This document shows positions 1 through 9,818 of a stretch of DNA of 64,000 bases, piece after piece. The stretch comes from Odontesthes bonariensis (taxonomy: Eukaryota > Chordata > Actinopteri > Atheriniformes > Atherinopsidae). Made by a program: the position numbers and the translations under genes. The stretch covers positions 24,201,322 to 24,265,321 of the forward strand of contig NC_134516.1 in NCBI RefSeq assembly GCF_027942865.1, read 5' to 3'. Each line of letters starts with the position of its first letter. Position 1 is the first letter of the stretch. The notes under the pieces are model-generated. The model was not told the DNA's origin. It did not search any database and was given only the letters and a program-made list of their open reading frames with translations.

Positions 1-183
1 TTCTTTTTTGAACTATGAACCTACAGCATTTGCATCCCTTCTGTACACTACAATAACAATTTATGGTAATACTAAATACTAATTCTAAACTTACAACCAG
101 AACCTTCAACCATGGTCTGATGACACCAAAATTCACAGAACAAGCAAATTCCAAACATTTCATATAGCAATATGCTGACTTAC

Positions 184-2076
184 ATCCCACATCCTCAGGA
201 ACTTGGAGTCATCCTCACACAAATAAGGAGGGAGAGCACGGAGAACAACAGTACGTCTTCCATGGACGTCAACTTGTTCCTTGAGTGAGAAAACATAAGC
301 AATATATAAAACACACTATTGACAGTAGGTTGGAAAATGCCAAAGGTAGTGCTTGTTTTGTTTTTTGAAAACAAACAGTCCCCCTATTTTTCATTTAATA
401 TTTGAACTTTTATTAACAAAAACAGACCAAATACCACACAGTGGGCCTCATGCAAGAACATTTTCGTATTTTAATTCTAAATTTCTCTCACACTCCATGA
501 GCAACAGGCCAACAGCATCTCTGTCGCTGTGGATTCTCTAGTATGGAAAAATGTGTTCTTATTTGATGTGTCTTATGTCTCCATGCACATGTTAACAATT
601 GTTTCTGTTTTGAAAAAAATCTTTTTAGACATGTTTAAGTAAAATATACTCATGACTGAAGATATTAGAGTTTGAACATAATCCACTATTGCTATCAAGC
701 ACCAGGAAGTGTAACCAACTCACCTGGAGGTCGTAAGCACTGAAGAGCTGATCAAGAGCTTCAGCTGCCTGTCCTGTGCGTGCAGCTTTTTTTCTGAACA
801 AACTTTGTAGACGGGGAACATGTCGATCCAGCTCGGCATAGAAATGGTTTTTCAGGTTGATGTTTGTGATCCTGTGAAACTCAGAACAAATCTGTACAAA
901 CATAAAATCACTGTTAAATGTTGTAGTCTGTACAAAAAATGAATACAGAAATAAACAAGAATTTTCACATCTCATGCATAATGGAAAATCACTGTAACCA
1001 TTTCTCAGATATGGGGTCATGTAAAGCTTTACCTTAACAAAGTATGAACCAAGTTTGATCACCTAAAAAGTGATACTGCTCAAGAAAATAATTAAATCTG
1101 TGTGTACAAATACTATTTTCACCTGGGACTCCATTTCAAGGGCAGGCCAGCGTTCCAGGATCTCTCCAACAGGTAGCTCATCACTGATGATTTCTTTTCG
1201 CCGTAAGGCAAAGGTCATCTGCATCAGTGATGCAATCCGGGGGACGTTTTTGTCAGTCATCTTTATTTCGTCTACAATTTTGAGCCGAATTTTCTCCAAG
1301 GTTCCAAGATCCTCACCTCTTGGGAAATTTGGGAGGAAATTCACCTCCGCCCGTTTTGGCCTTTTAATGTTAGCGTGGGTAGGCTGTTTGTCGGGGTTGT
1401 TCTTACTCCTTTTTCCAGAATTTACAGCTACCTCACTAAATCCTGCCCGACTCAACTTTGTGCGGAAGTTCCCCATTTTAAACTTCAGACTGTTTTTCCA
1501 GCCGTACCATCCTGTCTGTGACCCCAGCTCTTTGAGACAAGGATGTCTAGTGATGAGTGCTTCTGCGACCACTGTAAATTCCTTGTCACTGGGGTATGCT
1601 TTATAACTATGCATTTTCTCTGCAAGGGTCTCAAGGACGTTGTGTTTTTGGCCCTTTGACAACTTGAGGGTTTTCCCTGTTCTTCCAAATGTGATATTTC
1701 CCTCTTCAAGTATGAGTTCCACCTCATATGAAAATGTTGGCACTGGAAAATCAGTGGGCCATCTATCAACCCTCTCTGGGGTGATTGCATGGGGTAAGAT
1801 TATTGTGTCATCTGACGCAATGGAGCTGTCATCACTCTCAGGCCGCACCACTTTTAATACAGCGTTCTGTGGAAGCTCTTCAATGTCTACAAGAGAACAT
1901 AACTGGCCATCAAAGTCTGGGTCTTCGAAAGACAAGCTAAAGTCAAAATCTAACTTAAATCTTTCTTTGATTATTGTTTTGAGATTATCTACAGTATCTG
2001 GTCGGGAGGATAGAGACATCTTCCTAACAATGTCAGTCGAAGTGTGAACGTGGAGAAGGAGATTTTGAGCTGCCAT
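184..2076 (-). CDS. SAMD3-like (sterile alpha motif domain-containing protein 3-like) protein, 3' end outside window
   Basis: This minus-strand gene belongs to a multicopy fish family usually annotated as SAMD3-like; its biochemical role is unknown. Three coding exons are visible. Exon 2076-1123 (starts MAAQNLLL) has an N-terminal ubiquitin-like/PB1-like stretch with 'DFSLSFEDPDFDGQLCSL', then the family motifs 'AYPSDKEFTVVAEALI', 'WYGWKNSLKFKMGNFRTKL' and 'EVNFLPNFPRGED', and ends ...RWPALEMESQ at a GT donor. Exon 891-724 (ICSEFHRITNINLKNHF...) and exon 279-184 (EQVDVHGRRTVVLRALPPYL...MWD) follow with AG/GT borders and matching phase 0. The donor at 183-182 shows that more exons lie beyond base 1. 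Reading is open throughout, so this is probably a functional copy, though the family is often repetitive. The intron 280-723 contains a Harbinger-type terminal fragment. The family call rests on remembered motifs and was not searched. Confidence 0.8.
436..498 (+). mobile_element. Orphan Harbinger-type terminal fragment
   Basis: The segment starting GGGCCTCATGCAAGAACAT and ending near TTTCTCTCAC matches almost base for base the left end of the Harbinger element at 7094. Only about 60 bp are present, inside an intron of the SAMD3-like gene. It is a fragment of a related element or of a short MITE derivative. Confidence 0.6.
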
Positions 2077-2178
2077 TTCCTATCATTATTGAGAAAGAGA
2101 AAATAATGGATTAATGACTAACATTAGCTTTGGCGTTATAATTTAAAGCACATTATCAATTTTAAATGAAAAACATAC

Positions 2179-2370
2179 ATTGATTGTTTTGCAACGGTGC
2201 CCGTTGATCAAAGGCAGCAGCACAAAGCTTGCACTTCCAAACCATTGGAAAACTGAGTACTTGACGTATACACTGCTGTGTGTCCACTGTGTAAGCTGGC
2301 AATGAGTGTCTAAAACATCTACATACCAGCTTGCAGACTTCATGTGACACTCAGCTTCTTCTGCTTCAGG
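2179..2370 (-). other. Probable upstream exon of the SAMD3-like gene
   Basis: On the minus strand an AG acceptor (2372-2371) and a GT donor (2178-2177, GTATGT) bound a 192-bp exon. Its frame starting at the ATG at 2343 is open to the donor and joins in phase to the exon carrying MAAQ (through ...KTIN then E-M-A-A-Q), so the protein could start 56 residues earlier. The frame from 2350 runs into a stop at the junction. No domain is recognised in this extension, and a 5' UTR role is equally possible. Confidence 0.5.
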
Positions 2371-2889
2371 CTAAAAGAGAGAAGATTTACATGAGTTTTA
2401 CAGACATCACTCGACTCTTTAAATACTAAACAAAATTACAAAAACATCATTACTATTTCATTATTAGGCTGTGAAGGGAAAAAGACTCGAAAAAGCTGTT
2501 GACTAACGGTGTTTCCAGTAAGCCCTGCAAGACTTTGTGTAGGTCAGGTCAGTTAGGCTACCACGTTTAGCAACTAGACCAAAGATAATTCTCTTTATTA
2601 GTTTAGCGGCGGCTACATGATAATATGATAAGCTGTAATGTTTTTGGCATAAACTTAACATGAACTTCTCACTTAATGTTTGGCCTCTAAGTTAACAGCA
2701 TGCCCAGACATAAACAAAGAGCAAAAGTTCTGCAGCGGGCCAGTTTTCCTTGTGAAATTACCACAAAAAAAATGGTACTAGCATTATACTAGCAATACAC
2801 TAGCTCAACACATTAGATTCAAATGGGTAAAATAATTGTTTTTATGCAAAAAATACAACAAATAATTCGCTAAACACGGAGGTAAAACG

Positions 2890-3135
2890 ACAAAGAACGG
2901 CAACTTACCAGAGAGGAGCGAAAGAGAAAGTAAAATTTTTATCAGACGGTTGAAAAACAGCTGCTATCCACAACGGAATTAATTCCAGAAGTCGTTCTTG
3001 GTAGCAGTCCGGAAGTGAAGTTCCCACAAGATAGATGACTTTTCGTAAAAATATTTATTATTCTCTCGCTGCAAAGCTGCTGCTACATTTCCGAATCGGC
3101 GCAACCGGGAACTTTTCCGCTCGCTGTATGTGACG
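2890..3135 (-). promoter_or_regulatory. Probable first exon and promoter of the SAMD3-like gene
   Basis: A GT donor (GTAAGT) on the minus strand at 2908-2907 follows a pyrimidine-rich non-coding exon. Upstream lie two ETS-like TTCCGG motifs and a CpG-containing GC-rich patch (about 3080-3135) including TGACGTCA. There is no TATA box. The exact start site cannot be seen. Confidence 0.4.
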
Positions 3136-3139
3136 TCAC

Positions 3140-3322
3140 ATAATTTGAGTCAAACAATTTGAGTTAATTGACAAAACTGAATTAAAGTTTTTGAGTATTG
3201 TGCACTTAAAATTGAAAATCCGTTAAGATAACTCAAAAAATTTGCAGTGAATTAACTTTTTTAAATTTCTGAGTTAACACAACTTAATTATTTTAACACA
3301 CTTTTACTGTTCGGTCTTACAG
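3140..3322. repeat. AT-rich dispersed repeat, family unknown
   Basis: An AT-rich stretch rich in GAGTTAA/TTAACTC words lies between the SAMD3-like promoter and the next repeat and ends at TTACAGTGTA. It looks like a non-autonomous DNA element, but its ends were not defined. Confidence 0.3.
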
Positions 3323-3324
3323 TG

Positions 3325-3690
3325 TATTTCCTCGCTAAGGAAACCAACAGATGGCACCGAACTTGCACTATTTCTAATTAGATATAACTTTTTAATAGTT
3401 CTAAGATCATATCTTTCTGGTTTTATTTTTTATTTTACAAAGAGTCCCGAGTAATTATGAAAGTGGGGTTTTAATTAGAAGAAAAAGCCTCAAAATAAAG
3501 TGATTTTAGGAGTATGCAGGGATTCATTTCCATCTAATGAACAGCTCAGTTATATTAAACAGTGGGCCGTGTGAGCAGCAATCAGGGGAGTAAGGAGTTC
3601 ACAGATCATAGACAGAGGCAACCGTCCAACTATTCAAAGCTTTTAAAATGAGTAATAAAATCTGACAGGTAACCAGGGAAGGAAGGACAA
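3325..3690 (+). repeat. Dispersed LINE-derived repeat, copy 1
   Basis: Begins TTTCCTCGCTAAGGAAACC. It is nearly identical to 42965-43320 (same strand) and to the reverse complement of 12665-12980, with another partial copy near 20640. All copies share the block GCACTATTTCTAATTAGATA and an L2-like '...TTTTAAAATGAGTAATAAAAT' tract. This copy and the one at 43 kb are empty at the point where the LINE at 12.98-16.2 kb is inserted. Confidence 0.7.
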
Positions 3691-3714
3691 GAGGCAGGGA
3701 GGTGGGCAGCCACT

Positions 3715-3992
3715 GTGTGTCCTGGTGTGGGAATAATCACCTCAGCTGCTGATTTTAGGAGGAGCACCAATAAGCCAAACAGCGTCTCCATCCCAGGAGA
3801 AGAGGTGGCTGAGGAACACCTGGGAGGTTACCTGTTGCATATCTCTTATAAGTCTGTGGTGCAGAGTGCATCTTTCTTCAGCACCATCTGCTGTGGCAGC
3901 AGCATCAGAGCCAGCGACTCAAAGAAACTGAGCAAACTGCTAAAGAAGGCTGGCTCTGACCTGGGGACTGCTTTGGAGCTGTGCTTGATGAG
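3715..3992 (+). mobile_element. LINE relic, reverse-transcriptase C-terminal region (Rex1/CR1-like)
   Basis: Translation on the plus strand gives 'DFRRSTNKPNSVSIPGEEV', then 'SYKSVVQSASFFSTICCGSS' and 'KLLKKAGSDLGTALE'. These match in order the region 'DFRRNRVRSKPVSIMGEEV' ... 'YKSVVESVISSCVICWGSS' of the intact LINE ORF at 13068-16094. About 50 residues between the blocks are missing, so this is a degraded, internally deleted copy of a related element. Confidence 0.75.
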
Positions 3993-4743
3993 CACTCACT
4001 TCTTTTTTTTTTTTTAAACCCCTTGTCCTGTCCAGCATTATGGCAGCAGAATTGTAATTTGAATACCGTTTATGCCAAACACATTTGCTATACCAAGGGA
4101 AGCTTTATGAATGTAAAGCTCCCCTTGATGCCCATCAACTCCTTATTTTTATTTATTTATTTTTGTTACAATACTTAACATGATGTGATAGTGTGATAGT
4201 GCTGAACCGGACCGGGACACAGAGAGAGAGGGAGAGCGAAGAAGGGAAAAAAAGGAACTGAAATATGAAGAGTTATTAATTTCTTTGCTCCACCAAGCCT
4301 GTCTATTTGGACACCAGATGGAAATTAGCATTTGTGCTAAAATCTGGCACATTTACATGTATGTACACTATGTATATGTTCATTAATGTGCAATGTCCTG
4401 AAAAAAAAAAAGTAAAAAAAAAAAAAAAAAAGAGACAAACATAGAAAACGATGTAAAATCAGACAACCAGCTGCTACACCTGTAAAAACAAAACTGAAGA
4501 CAATCCAAGGCTTTTGTGGGGAATCCAGCCTTAGAGGCACCAGGAGCACCTGTAAGCAGATAAGCAGAGAACGAACACACAAACAATTGAAGAAGATACA
4601 GAATGTGTTGCTTGACTGTCGTGCCAATTCTGAGAATACAAGCTGTAAGAGTATCACTGAAAAATTGACAAAACAACACGTTGCTAAAACCCTTTCATTG
4701 TCAAGCATTTGCATGACTGAGAGCGTAAATTGACTGTGGAAGG

Positions 4744-4815
4744 GGTTCCATGGTGTAAAGGTCAGCACTCTGGACTCTGAATCCAGTGATCCGAGTTCAA
4801 ATCTCAGTGGAACCT
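4744..4815 (+). tRNA. tRNA-Gln (CTG), array unit 1
   Basis: 72 nt. The acceptor stem GGTTCCA pairs with TGGAACC, the anticodon loop is CTCTGAA (CTG), and the T loop TTCAAAT is intact. It matches the known eukaryotic tRNA-Gln(CUG) apart from a few D-arm changes and one T-stem mismatch. It is the best preserved of the three Gln copies. Confidence 0.85.
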
Positions 4816-5151
4816 TCAGGTGTTTGCTGTCATGGTTGCATTCTGGAATGAAGATGAGTTGAGTAGGCTAGTCACTTGTGAAAGGACACCAGAGTGCTCA
4901 ATTCCAGCTGAGAGGATCTGTGGTATGTGACGTCACACATCTGTGTTGCAAGTTGAATCTTTTTTGGTTTCTTCTTGCATATTCATTTACGATGCTTCTA
5001 TTTCTCCATACTCTCCCAGAGAAGTGTGTTACAATCCCACTTCTGACTCAATTTGTTGCAACTCCAAAATCTCTTTCCGCAAGCAACATAATTTGGCAAA
5101 ACTTACCTCATTCTTTGGCTTCCGGAACACTAGTGAATAGGCATGGCTTCA

Positions 5152-5224
5152 GTTTCCGTAGTGTAGTGGTTATCACGTTCGCCTCACACTTGAAAGGTCC
5201 TCAGTTCGAAACTGGGCGGAAACA
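5152..5224 (+). tRNA. tRNA-Val (CAC), array unit 1
   Basis: 73 nt. Acceptor GTTTCCG/CGGAAAC, anticodon loop CTCACAC (CAC) and T loop TTCGAAA are canonical. The 3' side of the anticodon stem (TTGAA against TTCGC) has one mismatch and one wobble. B-box-like sequence is intact, so the gene may still be transcribed by Pol III. Confidence 0.8.
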
Positions 5225-5462
5225 TTACTTGCTCCTCCTTTATTTATTTCATCCTTGTGTGAAGATGTATGACTGCACGTTAATGATAGCAACATCAACA
5301 TATTCATAATTATGGATAGGAGGGGAGCCTCATCTGCTATTGTTGACATGTAAAGTCAATTTTTGCAAGTTTTCAAAAGATTTTCCGATGCTGTGGTTTG
5401 AAACGGACTTTGGAAAAACCCCAAGCTGCTGAGCGAAAATGGCAGCCTTCCGTTAAGGAATC

Positions 5463-5749
5463 TGTTGCATCTCCAAATATAAGAATGAATGTCCAGTCAA
5501 AGAAATCCGTTTTGTGTTCTTTACTTGTGAGAACTCAGGCAGCACATACAGAGACAACAGGCATAGCAGACGACTGCACGGCATGTGAGAGCTCGCTAGA
5601 ATACTCGGCGTCTCCCTTATATGGTATTGCCAGGTGTTAACTAATCAACACAGTATCACAGTCTCTAATTACGAATGCGCCACCTAGTGGACAATAATCA
5701 ATATGCATTGAACATGTCTATGAGAACCCCAATATACCAAGATATCACA
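5463..5749. mobile_element. Solo LTR (fossil), 287 bp
   Basis: The block starts TGTTGCAT and ends ATATCACA and is flanked on both sides by the 5-bp duplication GAATC (5458-5462 and 5750-5754). The other array units lack it and read straight through this site, so it is an insertion. TG...CA ends and a 5-bp target duplication are the signature of an LTR element reduced to one LTR. The family is not assigned. It is younger than the array duplication because only one unit has it. Confidence 0.8.
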
Positions 5750-5805
5750 GAATCGAACCCTGTTCCTCCGCTTGACAGGCGGATTCTAACCTTTGACCAT
5801 TGAAG
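5750..5805 (-). pseudogene. tRNA-Asp-like segment (degenerate), unit 1
   Basis: Read on the minus strand, the stem-loop TCCGC-CTGTCAA-GCGGA has anticodon GTC (Asp), followed by a T-arm-like GGGTTCGATTC. The 5' half does not match tRNA-Asp and the T-arm is split by the solo LTR, so this is a relic. Parallel copies lie at about 6665-6725 and 10980-11040. Confidence 0.55.
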
Positions 5806-5960
5806 AAGATACAGAATGTGTTGCTTGACTGTCGTGCCAATTCTGAGAATACAAGCTGTAAGAGTATCACTGAAAAATTGACACAAAAAAAATCACGTTG
5901 CTAAAACCCTTTCATTGTCAAGCATTTGCATGACTGAGAGCGTAAATTGACTGTGGAAGG

Positions 5961-6032
5961 GGTTCCATGGTGTAAAGGTCAGCACTCTGGACTCTGAATC
6001 CAGTGATACAAGTTCAAATCTCGGTGGAACCT
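5961..6032 (+). tRNA. tRNA-Gln (CTG), array unit 2
   Basis: Same 72-nt frame as unit 1 with an intact acceptor stem and CTG anticodon. The T-stem 5' strand (ACAAG) no longer pairs fully with CTCGG, so the folding is weaker and the gene may be degenerating. Confidence 0.7.
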
Positions 6033-6368
6033 TCAGGTGTGTGCTGTCATGGTTGCGTTCTGGAAAGAAGATGAGTTGAGTAGGCTAGTCAGTTGTGAAA
6101 TGACACCAGAGTGCACGATTCCAGTTGAGAGGATCTGTGGTATGTGACGTCACACCTCTGTGTTGCTCGTTGAATCTTTTTTGGTTTCCTCTTGCATATT
6201 CATTTACGATGCTTCTATTTATCCATGCTCTCCCACAGGAGTGTGTTACAATCCCACTTCTGACTCAATTTGTTGCGACTCCAAAATCTCTTTCCGCAAG
6301 CAACAAAATTTGTGAAAACTTACCTCATTCTTTGGCTTCCGGAACACTAGTGAATAGGCATGGCTTCA

Positions 6369-6441
6369 GTTTCCGTAGTGTAGTGGTTATCACGTTCGCC
6401 TCACACGTGAAAGGTCCTCAGTTTGAAACTGGGCGGAAACA
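6369..6441 (+). tRNA. tRNA-Val (CAC), array unit 2
   Basis: 73 nt with anticodon CAC and the best-paired anticodon stem of the three Val copies (TTCGC/GTGAA, one wobble). The T loop reads TTTGAAA in place of TTCGAAA, a change in the B box that may lower transcription. Confidence 0.75.
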
Positions 6442-6664
6442 TTACTTGCTCCTCCTTTATTTATTTCATCCTTGTGTGAAGATGTATGACTGCACATTAA
6501 TGATAGCAACATCAACATATTCATAATTATGGATAGGAGGGGAGCCTCATCTGCTATTCTTGACATGTAAAGTCAATTTTTGCAGGTTTTCAAAAGATTT
6601 TCTCATGCTGTGGTGTGAAACGGACTTTGGCGAATCCCTAGCTGCTGAGCGAAAATGGCAACCT

Positions 6665-6725
6665 TCGGTCAAGGAATCAAACCCTGTTCCTCCGCTTGAC
6701 AGGCGGATTCTAACCTTTGACCAGC
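6665..6725 (-). pseudogene. tRNA-Asp-like segment (degenerate), unit 2
   Basis: Uninterrupted version of the unit-1 relic: anticodon stem-loop with GTC and a T-arm-like segment (GGGTTTGATTCC) on the minus strand. The 5' acceptor and D arm are not recognisable. Confidence 0.5.
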
Positions 6726-7368
6726 AAAGATACAGAATGTGTTGCTTGATTGTCGTGCCAATTCCAGGGGTGGAAAGTAACGAATTACATTTACTCATGT
6801 TACTGTAATTGAGTACTTTTTATGAGTAATTTGTAATTTTCTGAGTAGTTTTTGAAATGTGTAATTTTTACTTTTACTCGAGTTCATTTTGACCCAAGTA
6901 CTTTTACTTTGCTACATTTGAAACCCCCCACGTTACTGAGTAAAACAAATATTTATGGTGAAAAATTAAATGCGGGCGGAAATTTAAACAGCTGTCCCGG
7001 AACTGAAAGTCAATAGCTGGGTTTCACTTCTGTATTTTCTAAGCGCGCGAACCTAAGTGGTGAGCAACTGGAGCTGGGTCCCATTGAAAACACTGGGCCT
7101 CATGCAAGAACATCTTCGTATTTTTATTCTAAATTTCTCTCACTTTTTTCGTAAGAAGGTCTCGTACGAACACGCCACGTCAGATTCAACAAACGCTCTT
7201 AACTTCGGAAAAAGTGTGTAAACGACCTGGGTAAATGATGAATCCCAACTGTGCGTATCTAAGTTCACGTGCACGAGGATAGTAGATTTGCATACTCCAC
7301 GCCCAAAATGATACCATATAAGGCTGTGCTTCCTCTCTCCTGTGCCAGGAAGTGTTGAGTGTTGAGTC

Positions 7369-7554
7369 ATGAAAACGGCATCAAGGCACAAAAAGAACAA
7401 CTTTACGGGCTCTGAGATTGAAGTTCTGCTTTCAGAAATCCAAAAAGGAAAATCTGTCATTTTTAGCGGTGTCAGCAGTGGAATTACGGGACCTGCTAAA
7501 GCGAAGAAATGGGAAGCATTTACGAGTGCTGTTAATACCATGTCACTGAAATAA
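7369..7554 (+). CDS. Myb/SANT-like protein of the Harbinger element (61 codons, truncated)
   Basis: The ORF encodes 'NFTGSEIEVLLSEIQKGK' and 'GPAKAKKWEAFTSAVNTM', the start of the trihelix-like Myb/SANT domain that accompanies Harbinger transposases (NAIF1-like) and binds DNA. It stops soon after the third helix region, whereas related proteins run to 200-300 residues. It is probably a non-functional remnant. Confidence 0.65.
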   Translation: MKTASRHKKNNFTGSEIEVLLSEIQKGKSVIFSGVSSGITGPAKAKKWEAFTSAVNTMSLK

Positions 7555-7639
7555 AAAAATAAATGGTTTGATATGAAAATGGCTTAAAAAAAAACGTCTC
7601 GCCATGGCCAGGCGCTCGATGACTGCAACTAAAGCCGTG

Positions 7640-8250
7640 CAATCAGTTGTTGCCTCATCATGATGGCACTTTGATGGGGCGGTCCATGAGGGGGGTCTTC
7701 TGGCACCACAGCTTCTGGTCTGCCTGGGCTGGTTCAGGTTTTAGGAGACCCTCGTTCATCATGGCAATATTGCGCAAATCTGGTACCCACCTGGCCTTCA
7801 GCTCAGTGCGCTCCACGACAGCACAGGTGCTTTGATGCGTATATGTGTCTCGTGCTCCAATTATGATTGGCAGTCCAGCCACGGCATGAAAGTCCCTCTT
7901 AATTTGTACTTGTTGGACAGCGGTGTATGGGAATCTGATGTACCACGGGTGATAAACAGATGAGAGCTTTGATGACCAAGGGGAGCGCACGACTCACAGA
8001 GGACTGGGACACCCCCGATTGTCTCCAATCTCCCTCTGAAAGCTTCCTGTGGGCAAAAATCCAAAGATGGTAAGGATGGTGGGCGTGTGTGGAATTGGGT
8101 TTGATCGGCGTGTTTCTCTCTGGAGTCGTGGCTCTAGGAAGCTGCAAATTTGTAGCAGCACAGTCCTTGGGAATCTTAATCGCGATGTCAGCCATTAGTC
8201 TGTCTCCACACGGTCTCTTCCAAGAGCCTGACACACTAAGGCATCCAAAA
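7640..8250 (-). pseudogene. HARBI1-like transposase remains
   Basis: Minus-strand frames hold pieces typical of the Harbinger transposase: 'IRFPYTAVQQVQIKRDFHAV', 'AGLPIIIGARDTYTH' (aligned with the family's GLPNVIGAIDCTH block) and, further upstream, 'GDNRGCPSPL'-like and 'VIKALICLSP' segments. The pieces sit in two or three frames, so no full catalytic DDE domain is encoded. Nuclease function is lost. Confidence 0.7.
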
Positions 8251-8637
8251 GTCGCAAGACATCCGCTGCGCTTCGCGTTACAGATTCAAATGAACCTTCA
8301 ATTAGTGCACAATTTAAGTCAAACAAAATAATGTCAGCATAATTATGGGGTATAATGTATATTTATGTATGTTTGCTTCAAAGTAATTAAATATACAATC
8401 CATTAGTCAAGCAAACTTGATTTGAATAACAGCGGACTATTTTACGAAACTCCTACGACAGCTCTGGATCACTCGTGAATTCTGTTCGTACCTGAAAGAA
8501 AACGTAAAATACGAAAAGATTGGTGAATGCGCAAATTCTCTTAAATCACTCGTACGGACGATTTAAGAACAAATCTGTGCGTACGAACGCTTCTTGCATG
8601 AGGCCCAATGTGTTTTGTCTGCCACTTTTTGCCCAAA

Positions 8638-8854
8638 ATGACTCAGTTTTGTGCCGTTTTTGGATGTAGCAATCGGTCTAACCGAGAGAAGGGAAAGGGT
8701 TACTATCGAGTACCTAAGGTAATCGCCCATAGAGGTGAGAAATGGAAAAAACTCACAGAACAACGCCGTAAAAAGTGGATAGCTAACCTACGTTTACAGA
8801 CTGGAGGAGCTGAATCTGCAAATGCTCGTGTCTGCGGTTACCACTTCGTCAAAG
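8638..8854 (+). CDS. THAP-domain exon of the hAT-like element
   Basis: The exon starts at ATG 8638 (MTQFCAVFGCSNRS) and ends at the donor AAAG|GTATGT. It encodes a near-complete THAP zinc-coordinating DNA-binding domain: C-x4-C at the start, a central Trp (KKWIANL) and the final C-x2-H pair in 'RVCGYHFVKG'. THAP domains occur in P-element transposases and in THAP12-type proteins that also carry hAT-like regions. Here the element ends, 8-bp target duplication and C-terminal domain are hAT-like, so the THAP exon appears to be its N-terminal DNA-binding module. The AG acceptor partner could not be fixed because the middle of the gene is absent. Confidence 0.7.
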
Positions 8855-9078
8855 GTATGTGCGAAATCTAACTGTTTAGTAGTAGTGCAGTAAAGTGTTA
8901 TGTTGTTAAATGCCAATCAACAGTAATGTAATACGGGCTACGTTTGGGCTTCGTTTTGAAGGCTGCCCCAGCGCGTTGTTAGCTACTGAGTCATTGGACT
9001 GGGCTCCGACGTCAGTATTTAGATATTTGGATCTCGGCATTTTATCAAAACATAAACATTTTTTATTGTTATTCCACA

Positions 9079-9348
9079 ATGAAGTCCCGCAGGTCAGAGG
9101 GTTCTGGGGAATTGGAGGGGTACCTTGCCTGTGTGTCGGAGAGCATGGACCTGCTGAATTCCTTCCCAAACATTAAGAAGCTGTCTCTGAAACTCAACAC
9201 AGGCCTTCCAGCCTCAGCTGCCTGTGAGAGGCTTTTTAGTTCAGCCGGGTTGCTCTTCACAGCAAAGAGAGCAAGACTTACAACAAAAAACTTCGAAAAT
9301 CAGCTGCTGCTGAAATTGAACAAGAGCTTTTCCGGTCTAAAGTTGTAG
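9079..9348 (+). CDS. hAT transposase C-terminal dimerisation domain (fragment)
   Basis: 89 codons ending at a stop. The stretch 'LPASAACERLFSSAG' followed by 'RARLTTKNFENQLLLKLN' is the diagnostic hAT C-terminal dimerisation motif (Dimer_Tnp_hAT). The ATG is internal, and the true protein would have started far upstream. With the THAP exon at 8638 it marks the two ends of one transposase gene whose centre has been lost. Confidence 0.85.
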   Translation: MKSRRSEGSGELEGYLACVSESMDLLNSFPNIKKLSLKLNTGLPASAACERLFSSAGLLFTAKRARLTTKNFENQLLLKLNKSFSGLKL

Positions 9349-9361
9349 ATTATTGGCAGAT

Positions 9362-9482
9362 TTGTGGGATCCTGTGGGCACTGTATTTTGTATAGTGGGA
9401 TCCTGTGAGCATTTTGTTTTATTTTGAGATGTGGGATCCTGTGGCATTTTATTATGAATAGTGGGATCCTATGGGCACTTAA
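9362..9482 (+). repeat. Four-copy minisatellite with core GTGGGATCCTGTGRGCA
   Basis: Directly after the hAT stop codon, four imperfect copies of GTGGGATCCT(G/A)TGGGCA occur, separated by 15-25 bp of T-rich sequence (starts near 9362, 9398, 9430, 9461). Each carries a BamHI site. Confidence 0.8.
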
Positions 9483-9590
9483 TTTTGTGTGCATTTTGTT
9501 TTTTTAATACTTTGATTGTAGTTTAAATTTCTTTATTCTTATCATAGTGTTGTCCATTGGACAATAGGACTGAAAATTGTTTGCACTTTA

Positions 9591-9818
9591 TTCAATTCAA
9601 TTCAATTAAAAAATAGTTTATTTATCCCAGAGGGAAATTAAATGTTGATGTAACTCAATTAAATCAAGGAGTTATTATAGATGCTGATGGCTGTGGGCAG
9701 GAATGATTTCCTGTAGCGGTCCGTTTTACATCCAAACTGAAGAAGCCTTTGACTGAAGAGACTCTGTTTTCCAATAACAGTCTCATGGAGAGGATGTGCA
9801 GGGTTGTCCATAATTATG
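9591..9818 (-). mobile_element. 5'-truncated LINE 3' end (same family as the LINE at 13 kb)
   Basis: Starting at an ATTCAATTCAATTCAATT tract and TTTATCCCAGAGGGAAATT, the segment matches the 3' end of the LINE at 12.98-16.2 kb for about 220 bp with few differences and then stops. This is typical of a truncated target-primed insertion. It sits inside the hAT element. Confidence 0.85.

Larger units (their letters stand above)
7094..8607. mobile_element. PIF/Harbinger DNA transposon nested in the hAT
   Basis: The ends TGGGCCTCATGCAAGAA and TTCTTGCATGAGGCCCA are 17-bp perfect inverted repeats, and about 50 bp further in are also related. It carries the two genes of the superfamily: a Myb/SANT-like ORF on plus (7369-7554) and HARBI1-like transposase remains on minus (about 7640-8250). 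A 3-bp target duplication was not clear. It lies inside the hAT, so it is the younger insertion. The transposase is split over several frames, so the element is dead. Confidence 0.85.

Noticed and set aside
1070-2047. Long plus-strand ORFs over the SAMD3-like exon
   Set aside because: They are antisense shadows of the minus-strand coding exon, with no domain or splice support.
4149-4768. Phe/Leu-rich minus ORFs around 4.2-4.8 kb
   Set aside because: Produced by poly-A/poly-T tracts and overlapping tRNA-array spacer; no domain.
7081-8610. CAC/ATG or ACT/AAT as the Harbinger target duplication
   Set aside because: The triplets do not match in either register, so no duplication is claimed.
9362-9482. 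CRISPR-like array
   Set aside because: Only four imperfect repeats with unequal spacers, inside a vertebrate transposon.
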